Assembly (NCBI GenBank): GCA_018136815.1
Contig: CM030941.1
Span: 734,939 to 798,938 of the forward strand
DNA length: 64,000 nucleotides
Direction: 5' to 3'
Origin: Isochrysis galbana
Taxonomy: Eukaryota > Haptophyta > Isochrysidales > Isochrysidaceae
Positions 10,515 through 20,233 of the stretch are shown in pieces (the stretch's first letter is position 1; the number at the start of each line of letters is the position of its first letter). The translations under genes were made by a program, and so were the position numbers. The notes below the pieces were generated by a model. It was not told where the DNA came from. It made no database searches and worked only from the letters and a program-made list of their open reading frames with translations.

Positions 10515-12545
10515 TCACACTTCGATGGGGTCTTCGATGGTGTGTCCTCGACCCAAGCCTGAAAACGAGTCGGCATCTCGACCTTTTTCTGTACGCATTC
10601 GTTTTCGCAGAGGTTTCATGTCGTCATCTTTCTCGACGCTCTTGACAACAGACTCGCTCTTCTCCACGGCCACATTTTGCGAATGTCCCTCCCCCTGGCT
10701 TGTAGCCTGAGTACAAGACTGCGCTCTGCTATCTTGGCTAGTTCTGCTTTCGCAGGCGGCATCCACTGTCGTTCCCACCGAGAGACTCTGCTGGCGCAGT
10801 GTCTGAAAGTTGTTGTCCCTAACCAAACAGCTAAATGCAGAGCCACTCGACGCTGAGATCTTTTGGTGCTTTGCATCGCTCCCCTGATCACTCGGCGGAG
10901 GGCAATATTTTCCTGAACCAGGGCCACGAGCGCCAACGTTGGCAGTGTTCCAACTTGATGCTTCAGTCGTCAAAGAATGCGCTGCCGTCCGACCTTGGTT
11001 TGGCCTAGCACATGTGAGGCTAGGTGCATCGCCACTTCCGTTTGCTGCAGCATTAGGGACGAGTATGGCCACATCATACTCAAATTTGCTGCCGTTGGAT
11101 TCGTCGGACAGGAGCAGCAGCCGATCACCATGCCGTAGCTCCACTGCCTCTCCCTTTGCGGCACTCTCAACAGGACTCGCGCCGGACACAGCCTCGAGGT
11201 TCCTCACGACGCCGATCGCATTGGCTCCGACTGACGTTGCGATTGCCACCATTCCGCCGCCTGCGCTAGCCAGGCCTTCTCCGATGGATACGCGCACATG
11301 GTTGCGACTGATGCGAGGGTCCTTCAACCCAAAGTCATCACGCCCACCGTGTGCACGACCTATCATGACAGCAGAACGCTTGCCTTGGGAGAAACTGAGC
11401 CGCACGGGTACTCGTCCATCTGCAATGCAAGGGGTTAGCACAAGTTCCCACATCGGCGCAGGTACAGACTGCTGTGGCCCATAGACCCCGAGCTCGGAGC
11501 TCGATCCCAATGGAACCGACGCTATCGCCTGTGCAGCGCTCTTCCCTCCTTCACAAGCATCGATCTGCAACGTGCTACTACCATGGGATCGGGGTAGTGG
11601 CTGTTCTTGAAGTGAGCTGTCTAACCGCTCCCGGATGCATGCACGCTCGGAATGCAACTGCCTTTCAAGATCGGCGCATCGTCTGAGTAGAGCGCTGTGC
11701 TGAACACGTAGGTTTTCGAGCTCCCCCTTGTCAAGACGTGCGACCCGGCGCAGCTGGCCCTCGAGCTGTTCTCTCTCTCGCAGCTGACTTTCGGCCGCTG
11801 CATGCCGCGTGTGCCACTGCCGTTGCAAATCCTGCCATTGGGAACGTTCGTGTGCGCTCTTCTCTTTCACCTGCTCGAGCTCCATCGTTCGCTCCCTCAG
11901 CTGGGCTCTGACTATTGGAATCGTCGTGCGGGCGTCGGAGAGTGCGCGCCTCAACTGGGCGATTTCACGCTCCATCTCCTCTTTGCTCCCAGGAGTGTCG
12001 GACGCCTCTGCTCCCGAGCCCCCAGCTCCATCCCGAGAGGATGAGCTCTGCCAACCGGCCGATTGGTACTGTGGCGTCGCTCTTTTCGGCTTCGACTGAG
12101 CTCCGCTGAACGTGCTCTGCCGGGCCCACGCCGAACGGGATTTCAAATCATACTGTTGCTTGGCCGCTGGGTCGGAGAGAGTAGAGAAGGCCTCGCTGAG
12201 CTTTTGGAAGGCTGCCTGTGCTCCTTCGGCTGCGTTCTTGTCCGGGTGGATCTTGAGGGCGAGCAATTGGTAGGCGCGCTTGATGGCCTTATCGTCGGCG
12301 CTGTGCGGCAAGTCAAGCACAGCGTAGTGATCCTCGGCTTGCATTATGCGGGCCACGCCCTTGGCGAACTCGGAGTCTGGGCCGAATTTCTTGAGAAACT
12401 CAAGGAAGCTCACGGCTTTCTCAGTCGGCACGAGGCGTATGCTCTTCTCCGTCAGACGGATTGCGGCCGCGTGGTCTCCCACCTCTTTCTTCGCCTTTGC
12501 CCTCTCGAGTGCGTCGTTTGCTGCCTCTCGGTTGGCCTCCTGCAT
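10515..12545 (-). CDS. J-domain / coiled-coil / FHA-domain protein
   Basis: This is a single exon of 676 aa. The N-terminus (EANREAANDALERAKAKKEVGDH) resembles the segment preceding the J domain in DNAJB12/14-type proteins. A J domain spans about residues 72-134 with the HPD motif at 100-102 (LALKIHPDKN), so it should stimulate an Hsp70 ATPase. Residues about 188-318 are a Glu/Arg/Gln-rich coiled coil. Residues about 366-496 look like an FHA phosphothreonine-binding domain (IGRAHGGRDDFGLKDPRISRNHVRV, with the Gly-Arg and Ser-x-x-His core). The tail is Ser-rich with a basic KRMRTEKGR stretch. The ATG at 12545 is the first real Met. It is divergent from the gene at 13786. The domain assignments are from motifs; pairing a J domain with FHA is unusual. 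Confidence 0.82.
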   Translation of the reverse strand: MQEANREAANDALERAKAKKEVGDHAAAIRLTEKSIRLVPTEKAVSFLEFLKKFGPDSEFAKGVARIMQAEDHYAVLDLPHSADDKAIKRAYQLLALKIHPDKNAAEGAQAAFQKLSEAFSTLSDPAAKQQYDLKSRSAWARQSTFSGAQSKPKRATPQYQSAGWQSSSSRDGAGGSGAEASDTPGSKEEMEREIAQLRRALSDARTTIPIVRAQLRERTMELEQVKEKSAHERSQWQDLQRQWHTRHAAAESQLREREQLEGQLRRVARLDKGELENLRVQHSALLRRCADLERQLHSERACIRERLDSSLQEQPLPRSHGSSTLQIDACEGGKSAAQAIASVPLGSSSELGVYGPQQSVPAPMWELVLTPCIADGRVPVRLSFSQGKRSAVMIGRAHGGRDDFGLKDPRISRNHVRVSIGEGLASAGGGMVAIATSVGANAIGVVRNLEAVSGASPVESAAKGEAVELRHGDRLLLLSDESNGSKFEYDVAILVPNAAANGSGDAPSLTCARPNQGRTAAHSLTTEASSWNTANVGARGPGSGKYCPPPSDQGSDAKHQKISASSGSAFSCLVRDNNFQTLRQQSLSVGTTVDAACESRTSQDSRAQSCTQATSQGEGHSQNVAVEKSESVVKSVEKDDDMKPLRKRMRTEKGRDADSFSGLGRGHTIEDPIEV

Positions 12546-13560
12546 CACTCCCTGCTGAGGTGAAGAGCCGCCGTCGCTGACTGATGGAAGCCTCCGCACG
12601 ACAAGCAACTCCCTCCCTCAGCCGAGCTGAGGATGCGGGGCGAGGCTGGGAGAAGGAGGAGCGGAAAGAGGACAAGTGGATAGGGAACGGGGTGGGGAAG
12701 GGGGAAGGGGGAGGAGGAGGGCAGGCGAGGCGAGGCGAGAGAGGGCGAGACGGCCGCGGGCGCGCGCGGGAGGACCGGCGGCGTCCCGGGGATGGGGGTG
12801 GGGGGGGATGGGTGGGTGGGTGGGGGGGGGAGCGGTCAGAGAAAGAGAGAAAGAGAAAGAAATCCCAGGGGACAGAGAGGGGGGGAGAGAAGGGGGAAGG
12901 AAGGGAAGGGTGGGGGCGAGGAAGGGAGAGAGCAGGTATGAGTAGGACGAGTGGAGAGGACCGTTTTCAGAGGAGAAAGCTTTGCTCGAGAGCCTCTCTC
13001 TTCCGGCTTTTCCCCTCCTTCATCCCGTCGGTCTCGTTTGAGCAGGGTTTCTTTACCACTCTATCTAGGCTCTAGGGCCTAGAATACTCTGGGAATACTT
13101 TACTCTTGGAGTACTCTAGAGTAGAGGGAGTACTCCGTACTCGTAGAGACGTGTGCTCTGTGTACTGCAGGGAGCAGGGAATTGTACTATTAAGGTACCC
13201 CTGTAGGCCGACGAAAATTTTGAGATCCCTAAGGCCCTCACTTATGACCTCCGTATAACGTATAACGGCCTTCGCCACAAAGCTGTTAAATGATAGAAGT
13301 CATACCCCGGACTAGGGGGGTGTCAGAGATAAAAAGTAAAAAACCAACCTTAGGTTCTGAGTTTTGAGGTTGAGGTTTGGTAGAGGAGCTTGTTCCAAGA
13401 TGGGAAATACGTATTTACCGTATTTGGCCAAATACAAATGTATTTGTATTTGGCTGTATTTGAAGCACGTCCTGGCTTGTAGGCCTCGAATGTATCTGAA
13501 ACGAATACCTATACCTATGTATTTGGCTGTCTTTGCAGGCCCCAGCACCGTCTTTCCCAT
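12546..13560. other. divergent intergenic region: purine tracts and repeat relics
   Basis: 12640-12945 is G/GA-rich on the plus strand, thus C/CT-rich on the sense strand of the minus-strand J-FHA gene, like the CK1 promoter. 13080-13140 holds several GGAGTACTC-type palindromic motifs. 13385-13530 has short repeats of GTATTTGGC and AAATACAAATGTATTTG, resembling hAT-type subterminal repeats. No gene is seen. Confidence 0.45.
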
Positions 13561-13641
13561 CTATAGGAGCTCGTTGCAGTGTACTAGAATTCTGCGAACC
13601 ACCCTATCCCCAGGAGCGAACTTGGAAGGCGGCGGCGGCGC

Positions 13642-13665
13642 GGGGGGGGGGGGGGGGGGGGGGGG
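13642..13665 (+). repeat. 24-bp G homopolymer
   Basis: An uninterrupted run of about 24 G lies 120 bp upstream of the first ATG of the ADP-ribosyltransferase gene, preceded by GGCGGCGGCG. It could form a G-quadruplex and is prone to length change or sequencing error. Confidence 0.7.
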
Positions 13666-13785
13666 CTCTCCGAGGACGACCTCCACCTGGGAAGCCTGAG
13701 ATTCCCCCCTCTCCCGCTCCTGCCTCTGCAGCTCCGGATATCCCCCCCCCCCCACTCGCCTCTTCCCCTGCTTTCGAGGAGTGCC

Positions 13786-16700
13786 ATGGAGCATCTGGAG
13801 CCAGCAAAGAGACGCCCCTCGTTTCGTACTCGTGAGGGTAGGCTCGAGCCGCTTCCCCATCGGACGGCAAGGCCCCCAGCCGTTGCCCACCGCCGGTTTC
13901 CGCCTCCTCCGCCACACCTCTCCCCACGCGCAAGCTCGGCCCACTTCCCTGGACTGCTCCCGATGGTGATACCCTCAAATCCCGTACAGATCCACACCTA
14001 CCCTCCTAAACAGACCCCTTCTGTCGGATCCCGTCGACTCACTCTCCACAAGGGGAGGAAACCCGCTGAGCACACTAGTGAGCCGCTCCACCTATCCTCC
14101 ATGAGGGGCGGTAGTGTGCCCATAGACAGCGGGAATCAGGGCGAAGAGCCTTCCTACGCCCATGCCGTGCTCAAAGCTAGCGAGGCTGATCAAGAGCTTC
14201 AATCCCGGTGGAATCAACTCCAGGACCGAGAGTCCGCGCTGGACCATAAGGAGAGCGAGCTGAATCGGTTGATCGAAGCAAAGCAAAAGGACGTTGCTGC
14301 CAAACAGCGTAAACTTGACCAGGCTTGGGAAAAACTGAAGAAGGAGAGGCTGAAGCTTGAGGAAGATCAGCGGCAACTCGCCCAGAGTCTCAAGTCTCAC
14401 GAATGGCCACTGAACGCCACCACGTCCACCAGCGATGCGGCAGATCATGCTGCGCGAGCCAACGCCTCAACGTCAGCGGAGTGCTGTGTAGTCCACACTC
14501 CCAGTATAGAGGCGATCGTGCAGGACCAAATGGAAGAAGGGCAGAGAGGAGCCTCAGGTCCTAAGCAGCTTGCCCAAGAGGCAATAGAGGGGGCGAGAAT
14601 GGAGAGCCAACGGACAGAACAGCTTGAGGGTGTCAAGGCTCATGAAAGGTCATTGAGCGCCACCACATCTACTAGCACTGTAGCAGATCATGCTGCGCCA
14701 CCCGGTGCCTCAAACTCAGCTGAGTACGCTGAAGTACACACTCCTGGTGCAGAGCTGATCGTACAAGACCGAACGGAGGAAGGGCACGAGGAAGTCATTG
14801 ACCTGAAGCAGCTCGCCCAGGAGGCAGACAAGGAGGCGAGAATGGAGCGCCAAATCGCTGAAAAGCTTGATGATGAGAACGATGTGGGCGAGCTCTGGGA
14901 GAGCGTGAAATGGCTCCATTCAGTTGCCAGGGAGGAAGCGCTCCTAGAACCGCTCAAGGATGCACTGCTCCAGCCGCTGACGATCTTCGAGGACTACAAT
15001 AAGGAAGCCGATTCATATACGCGGGTATATAAGTCGGCCGCCGAGCTTCATTTCCTCGGTAAACTAAAGGACCATCACGTGGTTAGCCTTCTCTCGCAGA
15101 CGAAAGTGGCTCAGCAGCTTGCTCACAAGCTTAACAAGGCGCGGACGCAACTGGCGGAAGAGGCCGTGGGGACTGCCTTCAACAACAAGTTCGAGTTTAA
15201 CCTCGAATTCGCCGAGAAGAATCAATTCTACCGCGGCCTTGAGTCAATCATCGGCGCGCCTCGCGCTGACATTTTAACGGCCATGGAGCAGGAGCACTGC
15301 GAGGGCGAGGAATCGACGAATATTTTCTACATCTTGAACTGTGCGCGGCAGGCAATGCAATTCTAAGTGCAGCTAGTGCGACTCATAGGTGGCTTGTTTA
15401 CATCGCACTCATGGGGAGCTCGCTCCCGGCATTTCCCCTGACATTCGTGCCCTCACCATTCCTACCGTACTTTGCCGCAGACAACAATACGCCGACGGCG
15501 CCGAAGCTAGAATGGAAGCTCATCATGGACTCAGATGAGGGGAACGACTGGCTCTGGAACAGAGAAGATGCGCGTGCGCTTCGGGAGAAGCTCGAGGGAG
15601 TGGGGCTCGAGGAAGGTGCCAGCCCTCGCTCAATGAATAGCAGCCGCAAGGTATGGAACTTCAACAAGATTCAAGATTATCGCGAAACACAAAATAGAAA
15701 GCTGGAGGAAAAGTCTGTTTCTGGTAGAGCAGGCGAGGACATGCTGCTTCGGGACGAAGAAGTGCTCGCTGCGTGCCTTTATACCGGTCCGATGTGCGCG
15801 TCACTTGACTTATTGTCATGCACCTGCATGCTTGCGCTCGATAGCGGAAGGCCCTGCTCCCAAGTGGCCTGCATGCCCTGTTCGGTGGCCGGTGATGGCT
15901 CACATGACGATCGACACCCTTTGCGTGTCACTTCAATGATCGTAGGTACATGAGGTACAACTCCACACTGCGCGAAAAGCTCAAAGAAGTTGGTCAAGAT
16001 CCAACTAGGTCGGACGAAAAATTGAGGGAATGGGAAATACGACATCGGAGGTCATCGGGCAATCCCTACAAAACGACTTTGCATGCCATAAACTCAGCTA
16101 TCCTGAAACTGTCGAAGCTGACCGAGTCAAATCAGTACGTGTATCGTGGCATCTCTGGCGGCAGGCTCACGAACGACTTCAAAAAGCATGGTGGGGTTGA
16201 GGGCGGCTTCATGAGGTGCAAGCGCATGCCATGGAGCTCCCCTCTCGCCTGTGCGCGGATCGCCCTTCTGCGTGGTGCTGCGCTTCACACCTCCCACCCG
16301 AAGGCGCCGCCCGCTCACAACGTGCCGTGCATGTCGTCCCGCAGCACCACCACGCAACGTGACGTGGCACTGCAGTATGCAACTGCAAAAAGTGGCAGGC
16401 GCGCCGTCTTGCTTGAGATGAAGATGGGATGGGCAAACTCCGTCGGCGCTGAAGTCTCTGGCTTGTCTCAATACCCAGCTGAGAAGGAGATCTTGTGGCC
16501 TCCGCTCACGGCAATCGAAGTGGACGAGATTATCGTCCAAAAACGCGTTTTGGTCGTGCGCGCGCGGCCCACCTGCAACACAAAGTCGCTAACCATCGGC
16601 GAGGTGATTCAGAAGCGTTGGATGATGGTGCATGACATGCTCGAGAACATGCAGCTAGAGATCCGGCGCGACCTCGATGACGCTCTTCGCAACAAGAAGC

Positions 16701-17300
16701 TCTCGCTATTCGAGCCCTCGGAAGGGAAGGTGACCCGCATGTCGGAGAGGTGGGAGAGCGCAGTATCAATCCTTAAGTACAAGCTTCCGATGATAGGGAT
16801 TGAGGCCTTCAACGACCTCAACGATAACTGCACCGACTACTACGATTCTTGCGGAATAGGCTTAACGCAACAGAAACCAACGTACTTCAATCAGATCGAG
16901 GGCGGCTCAGGTGATCGCCGATTCCGCACGGCATTTGATCACGCGCTGCGTATGAAGCTCAACGCCGTACAATATGTGAGCGAACTGTTCCAGAGATCCA
17001 CGTACGTCGCCAAGAGCGGACGGGATGAAGCGCGGCTCTCGTTAGCGGGCCTCTCGCTCCGGACCATTTTGGCAACACCGGGCGGTGAGCGCCGGTTCGC
17101 CTACCCGAATCGCGCGAGGGTCTACATGAGATGCTTTTCGCGCTTCATGGACAACGTGTCGACCATCGAGTTGAGCGACACGATGCTAGACGAATGGAGT
17201 GCCCAAATCGTGATCGATGCTCTCAAGCATCACTCCAGTGCCAAATTGACCCGTGTCGTGGTGAGCCGACTTGGCTTAATGGACAACCCGGATCTAGATG
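13786..17300 (+). CDS. coiled-coil + arginine-type ADP-ribosyltransferase + LRR (5' part of the gene)
   Basis: Proposed exons are 13786-15340, 15481-15793, 15946-16215 and 16345 into the gap at 17301. The introns are 140, 152 and 129 nt, all GT-AG and phase-consistent. A long coiled coil (14200-14390) is followed by two diverged copies of a ~78-aa unit (14395-14630 and 14635-14870, TTSTS...HTP...IVQD). The ADP-ribosyltransferase domain starts near EEVLAACLYTGPM|YMRYNS. It shows the R-S-E layout: Arg in VYRGIS (16145-16147), Ser in FM|STTTQRDVALQYA, and the ExE pair EKE (16481-16489) before ILWPPLTAIEV. ExE is typical of arginine-specific mono-ADP-ribosyltransferases, which use NAD+ to modify proteins. 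LRR-like sequence begins before the gap (IELSDTMLDEW). The true start is unsure: a later ATG at 14101 precedes the better-looking sequence. No signal peptide is evident. Confidence 0.75.
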
Positions 17301-17400
17301 NNNNNNNNNNNNNNNNNNNNNNNNNNNNNNNNNNNNNNNNNNNNNNNNNNNNNNNNNNNNNNNNNNNNNNNNNNNNNNNNNNNNNNNNNNNNNNNNNNNN
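17301..17400. other. assembly gap (100 N)
   Basis: Exactly 100 N marks a gap of unknown true length inside the LRR part of the ADP-ribosyltransferase gene. Frame across it cannot be inferred from the window. Confidence 0.99.
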
Positions 17401-19757
17401 ACGCGAGCGCTACGAAGTTCACAGAGCTCCCTGAGATCAAGACCTTCTTCCGGCAAGAGCCGGCTGCAAAAGTCTTTGACAAGATGGGGGAAGTGCATCC
17501 AATTCTGCTCGAAAAAGAGTTAGAGCTCAATTCGTCACTCACCACACTCAAGATTTGGAAGTCAGGCAAGGCCCGCGGTGCTTGTCGAAAGGAAGACACT
17601 AGCGACCTGACACTGGCCAAGGTCGTTGGTGCAGCTCTGCTTCACCGAATGCGTGATCTCACTCATCTGGACTTGAGCCTCTGCTCACTTGGTTTCTCTG
17701 GGCTACGCGCGCTAGTAAACCCGAACGCCGAAGCTGAATCACCCATTCATTTGCACCGGTTACGTGAGCTTCACCTCGGGTACAACAACATCGGGCCTGA
17801 TGGAGTTCGTGAGCTAGCAGTTGCCCTTGAGCGACCCCACGCCCTGGAGTCACCCCACAAGCACCACTTATGCGTCCTGGGCTTGGCTGGAAATTTCATA
17901 GGCGATGGTGGAGCTGCAGCGCTGCACTTCTTGTTCGTAAACAGTGAGTTTAAAGACTTTAGAAAGCTCGATCTGCGTCTCAACTGCTTGTCGCCTGAGG
18001 GGATGCTCGGACTCGCCAGCTGGAAATCCAATCGCGACTTCTGCTTGATCGGCCTCACGACACAGCAGCGCACCGACATGGCTGGCGACGATGACGTCTC
18101 TGAGAGCCGGATCCCCGCCCCTGAGAAGATGAAGGACACGTTGCAGGAGGTCAAGGGCAGGTGTATATGCGTGCATCACAACGATGTCATACAGGATGAG
18201 AACGGCCCCGATTTGGAGCTCACCGCCGAGGCGAACAATGATGGAACCCGAGCGACAACTGGCCTACCGCCACCCCTTGTCGTGTGCGGCGCTTTGAACA
18301 TGGACCTGATGACCTCCACCGGCAACTCTGACGCACTCTTCGAGCGCGCCGACGTGCACAGCATCCGCACCCAAGAAGACTTGAACAACACAAGGCGCCC
18401 ATTGCTGAAGTCGGAGGTCTCGGGCAAGACATTCGGCACCTCGGCTGGCGGCAAGGGGCTTAACCAAAGCGTTGCCGCTGCGCTCTTGCTCAAGAGGACA
18501 CGGGAGAGTGCCCCCGCATCTTTGTCCATCGATCTTCCTACAGTGTACATGATTGGTGCAGTGGGCAAGGATAGCAATGGGCAAGAGTTGAAAAAAGAAT
18601 TGATCGACGCAGGGGCCACCGTTGATCTCGTGCTTGAGCACTCGAATGTGCCCTCCGGTGTGGCAATTATCATGAATTCGATCGAGTCGAAGGAGCGTGT
18701 AATGATGGTGAGGGTTGACGGTGCCAACAGCTTACTCAGACAGGAGCACGTCTTCAAGGCATTCGAAAACCTAGTTGAGAGGCACGGCCTCGATGGATTG
18801 CGAGGTGGCGTCCTGTGCGTACAGTCCGAGCTCAAGCTGCAGACAAATCTTGCCGCTCTCGCACGGGCACAGGCTCTTGGGATGACTACCATCGTGCGAC
18901 CTAGCGCCGAATTGATGGGGGAGGTCGTTGCAGCGAACGCCGACTATCTATCGCTTGCTGACGTAATCTGTGCCCAAGATGATGAGGTCAAGAAAGTCGC
19001 TGAAAAGATTGCGATCGAGAAGACTTGGGACCTTGAAGAGTACAAGAACGTGATGAACGACCTCGTGACGGAGGGGTACAACGGGACAAGCCCCGAAAGT
19101 AATACATTATCGAAGAAGCTGGATGTGGTAGAGCGATGGCGCGACGAGCTTATTGCTCTAGCAAAAGCCGGCGGGATGATTGCTCGCTTTGGCGTCCGTC
19201 ACGTTATAACTTTGCTTTGTCACAAAGACAAACAAGAGTACCAAGGCTTTGGGGGTTGCGTGGTGGTCAGTAAATACCGGCTACCGCTTCTCGACATTCC
19301 GGAAGGATTGTTGAAGTCACGATGGCGATGTAAGCTGTATCCTACACCAGATGGAGACAACCGCATGCTCGTTCTGGAGACGCCACCTAACCTTAACAGG
19401 GTAAAGGACAGAACTGGAGCGATTGATGCTTTCATCGGCAGCCTGGCCTTGCAAATGACAGAGTCTCTCCGGAAGGTCTTTGACTTCTCCAATCAAATCC
19501 TAAACCGGCTGCCGTTGGCATGCGCCATTGCGAGCTTGAGCTTGAGGTACGACGGCGCCGCGAATGCTTACAAAGAAGTCTTCGAAAGCACCCGTGACGA
19601 GGAGCCGAAAGCCCAGCCACAAAAGGCTTCCGAGATCTCCAGCACCATGGCGGAGCATACGAAACACGGCGGCCAGGATGACAATCGCGACATTGATAGC
19701 GACTTCGAGCTCAACAAGATCGTAGAGAGGTACATTACGAATTATGGTCGCACATGA
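17401..19757 (+). CDS. LRR + ribokinase (PfkB) family domain (3' part of the same gene)
   Basis: The frame is open from the gap to TGA at 19755-19757, about 785 aa. The first ~200 residues carry ribonuclease-inhibitor type leucine-rich repeats (LTHLDLSLCSLGFSGLRAL, LRELHLGYNNIGPDGVREL, LCVLGLAGNFIGDGGAAAL, FRKLDLRLNCLSPEGM). A ribokinase-like domain follows: VVCGALNMDLM (sugar-binding Asn/Asp), SAGGKGLNQSVAAALLL (matching the GGKGxNQA motif), VYMIGAVGKDSNGQELKKEL, and near the end DRTGAIDAFIGSLALQM. The last is the DTxGAGDxF anion-hole/catalytic motif with Gly changed to Ile and the base Asp kept. Ribokinases phosphorylate ribose at O5. Whether this one is active is unknown. LRRs lie on both sides of the N gap and the strand is the same, so this is very likely the continuation of the upstream exons. 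Confidence 0.8.
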
Positions 19758-20233
19758 GGACAGTTCCTCGCTGCCGATGACCAATGATCGTCCAAAATTC
19801 TGGCAAGGATTGGACTTGGATGTATCCTGGGTCAACCCCATGCATATGTCTAAGAGTGTCCGCGGTCTCGGTCTCGATTGTGACGAACCCCGGTGTTAAA
19901 TGAATCTGTAGAGGAGTCGCTTTTGTAAGCCTATAGCCTATGCTATGCTCGTAGCTAGTAGTATGAAATAAGGCATCTTAAGATTTTCTCGCATTCATCC
20001 TAAATGATGCGACTTCCAAACTCTCATCTCCTTGTCCTTCGCCGTGCGGCCATACGGTACAGCTCATGCATATCTTGGTTCGTAAGGTTCGCCCCGAGCG
20101 CCTAGCGACCTAGAATTCAGGTTCTCGTTCTCGTTTCGTTCCTTCTAGCCTGATTGCCAGATGTAGAAAAAAATCCTTTTACCTTTACACGTGACCGCAC
20201 CCACAAAACTCAATCTACTAACACCACTCAATC
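19758..20233. other. 3' flank, no gene seen
   Basis: The segment is presumably the 3'UTR of the upstream gene followed by unique sequence. There is no coding signal or recognisable repeat until the retroelement head at 20234. Confidence 0.4.

Noticed and set aside
10093-10710. 205-aa plus-strand open frame
   Set aside because: Its 3' part is antisense to the J-FHA gene, and the remainder has no protein-like features.
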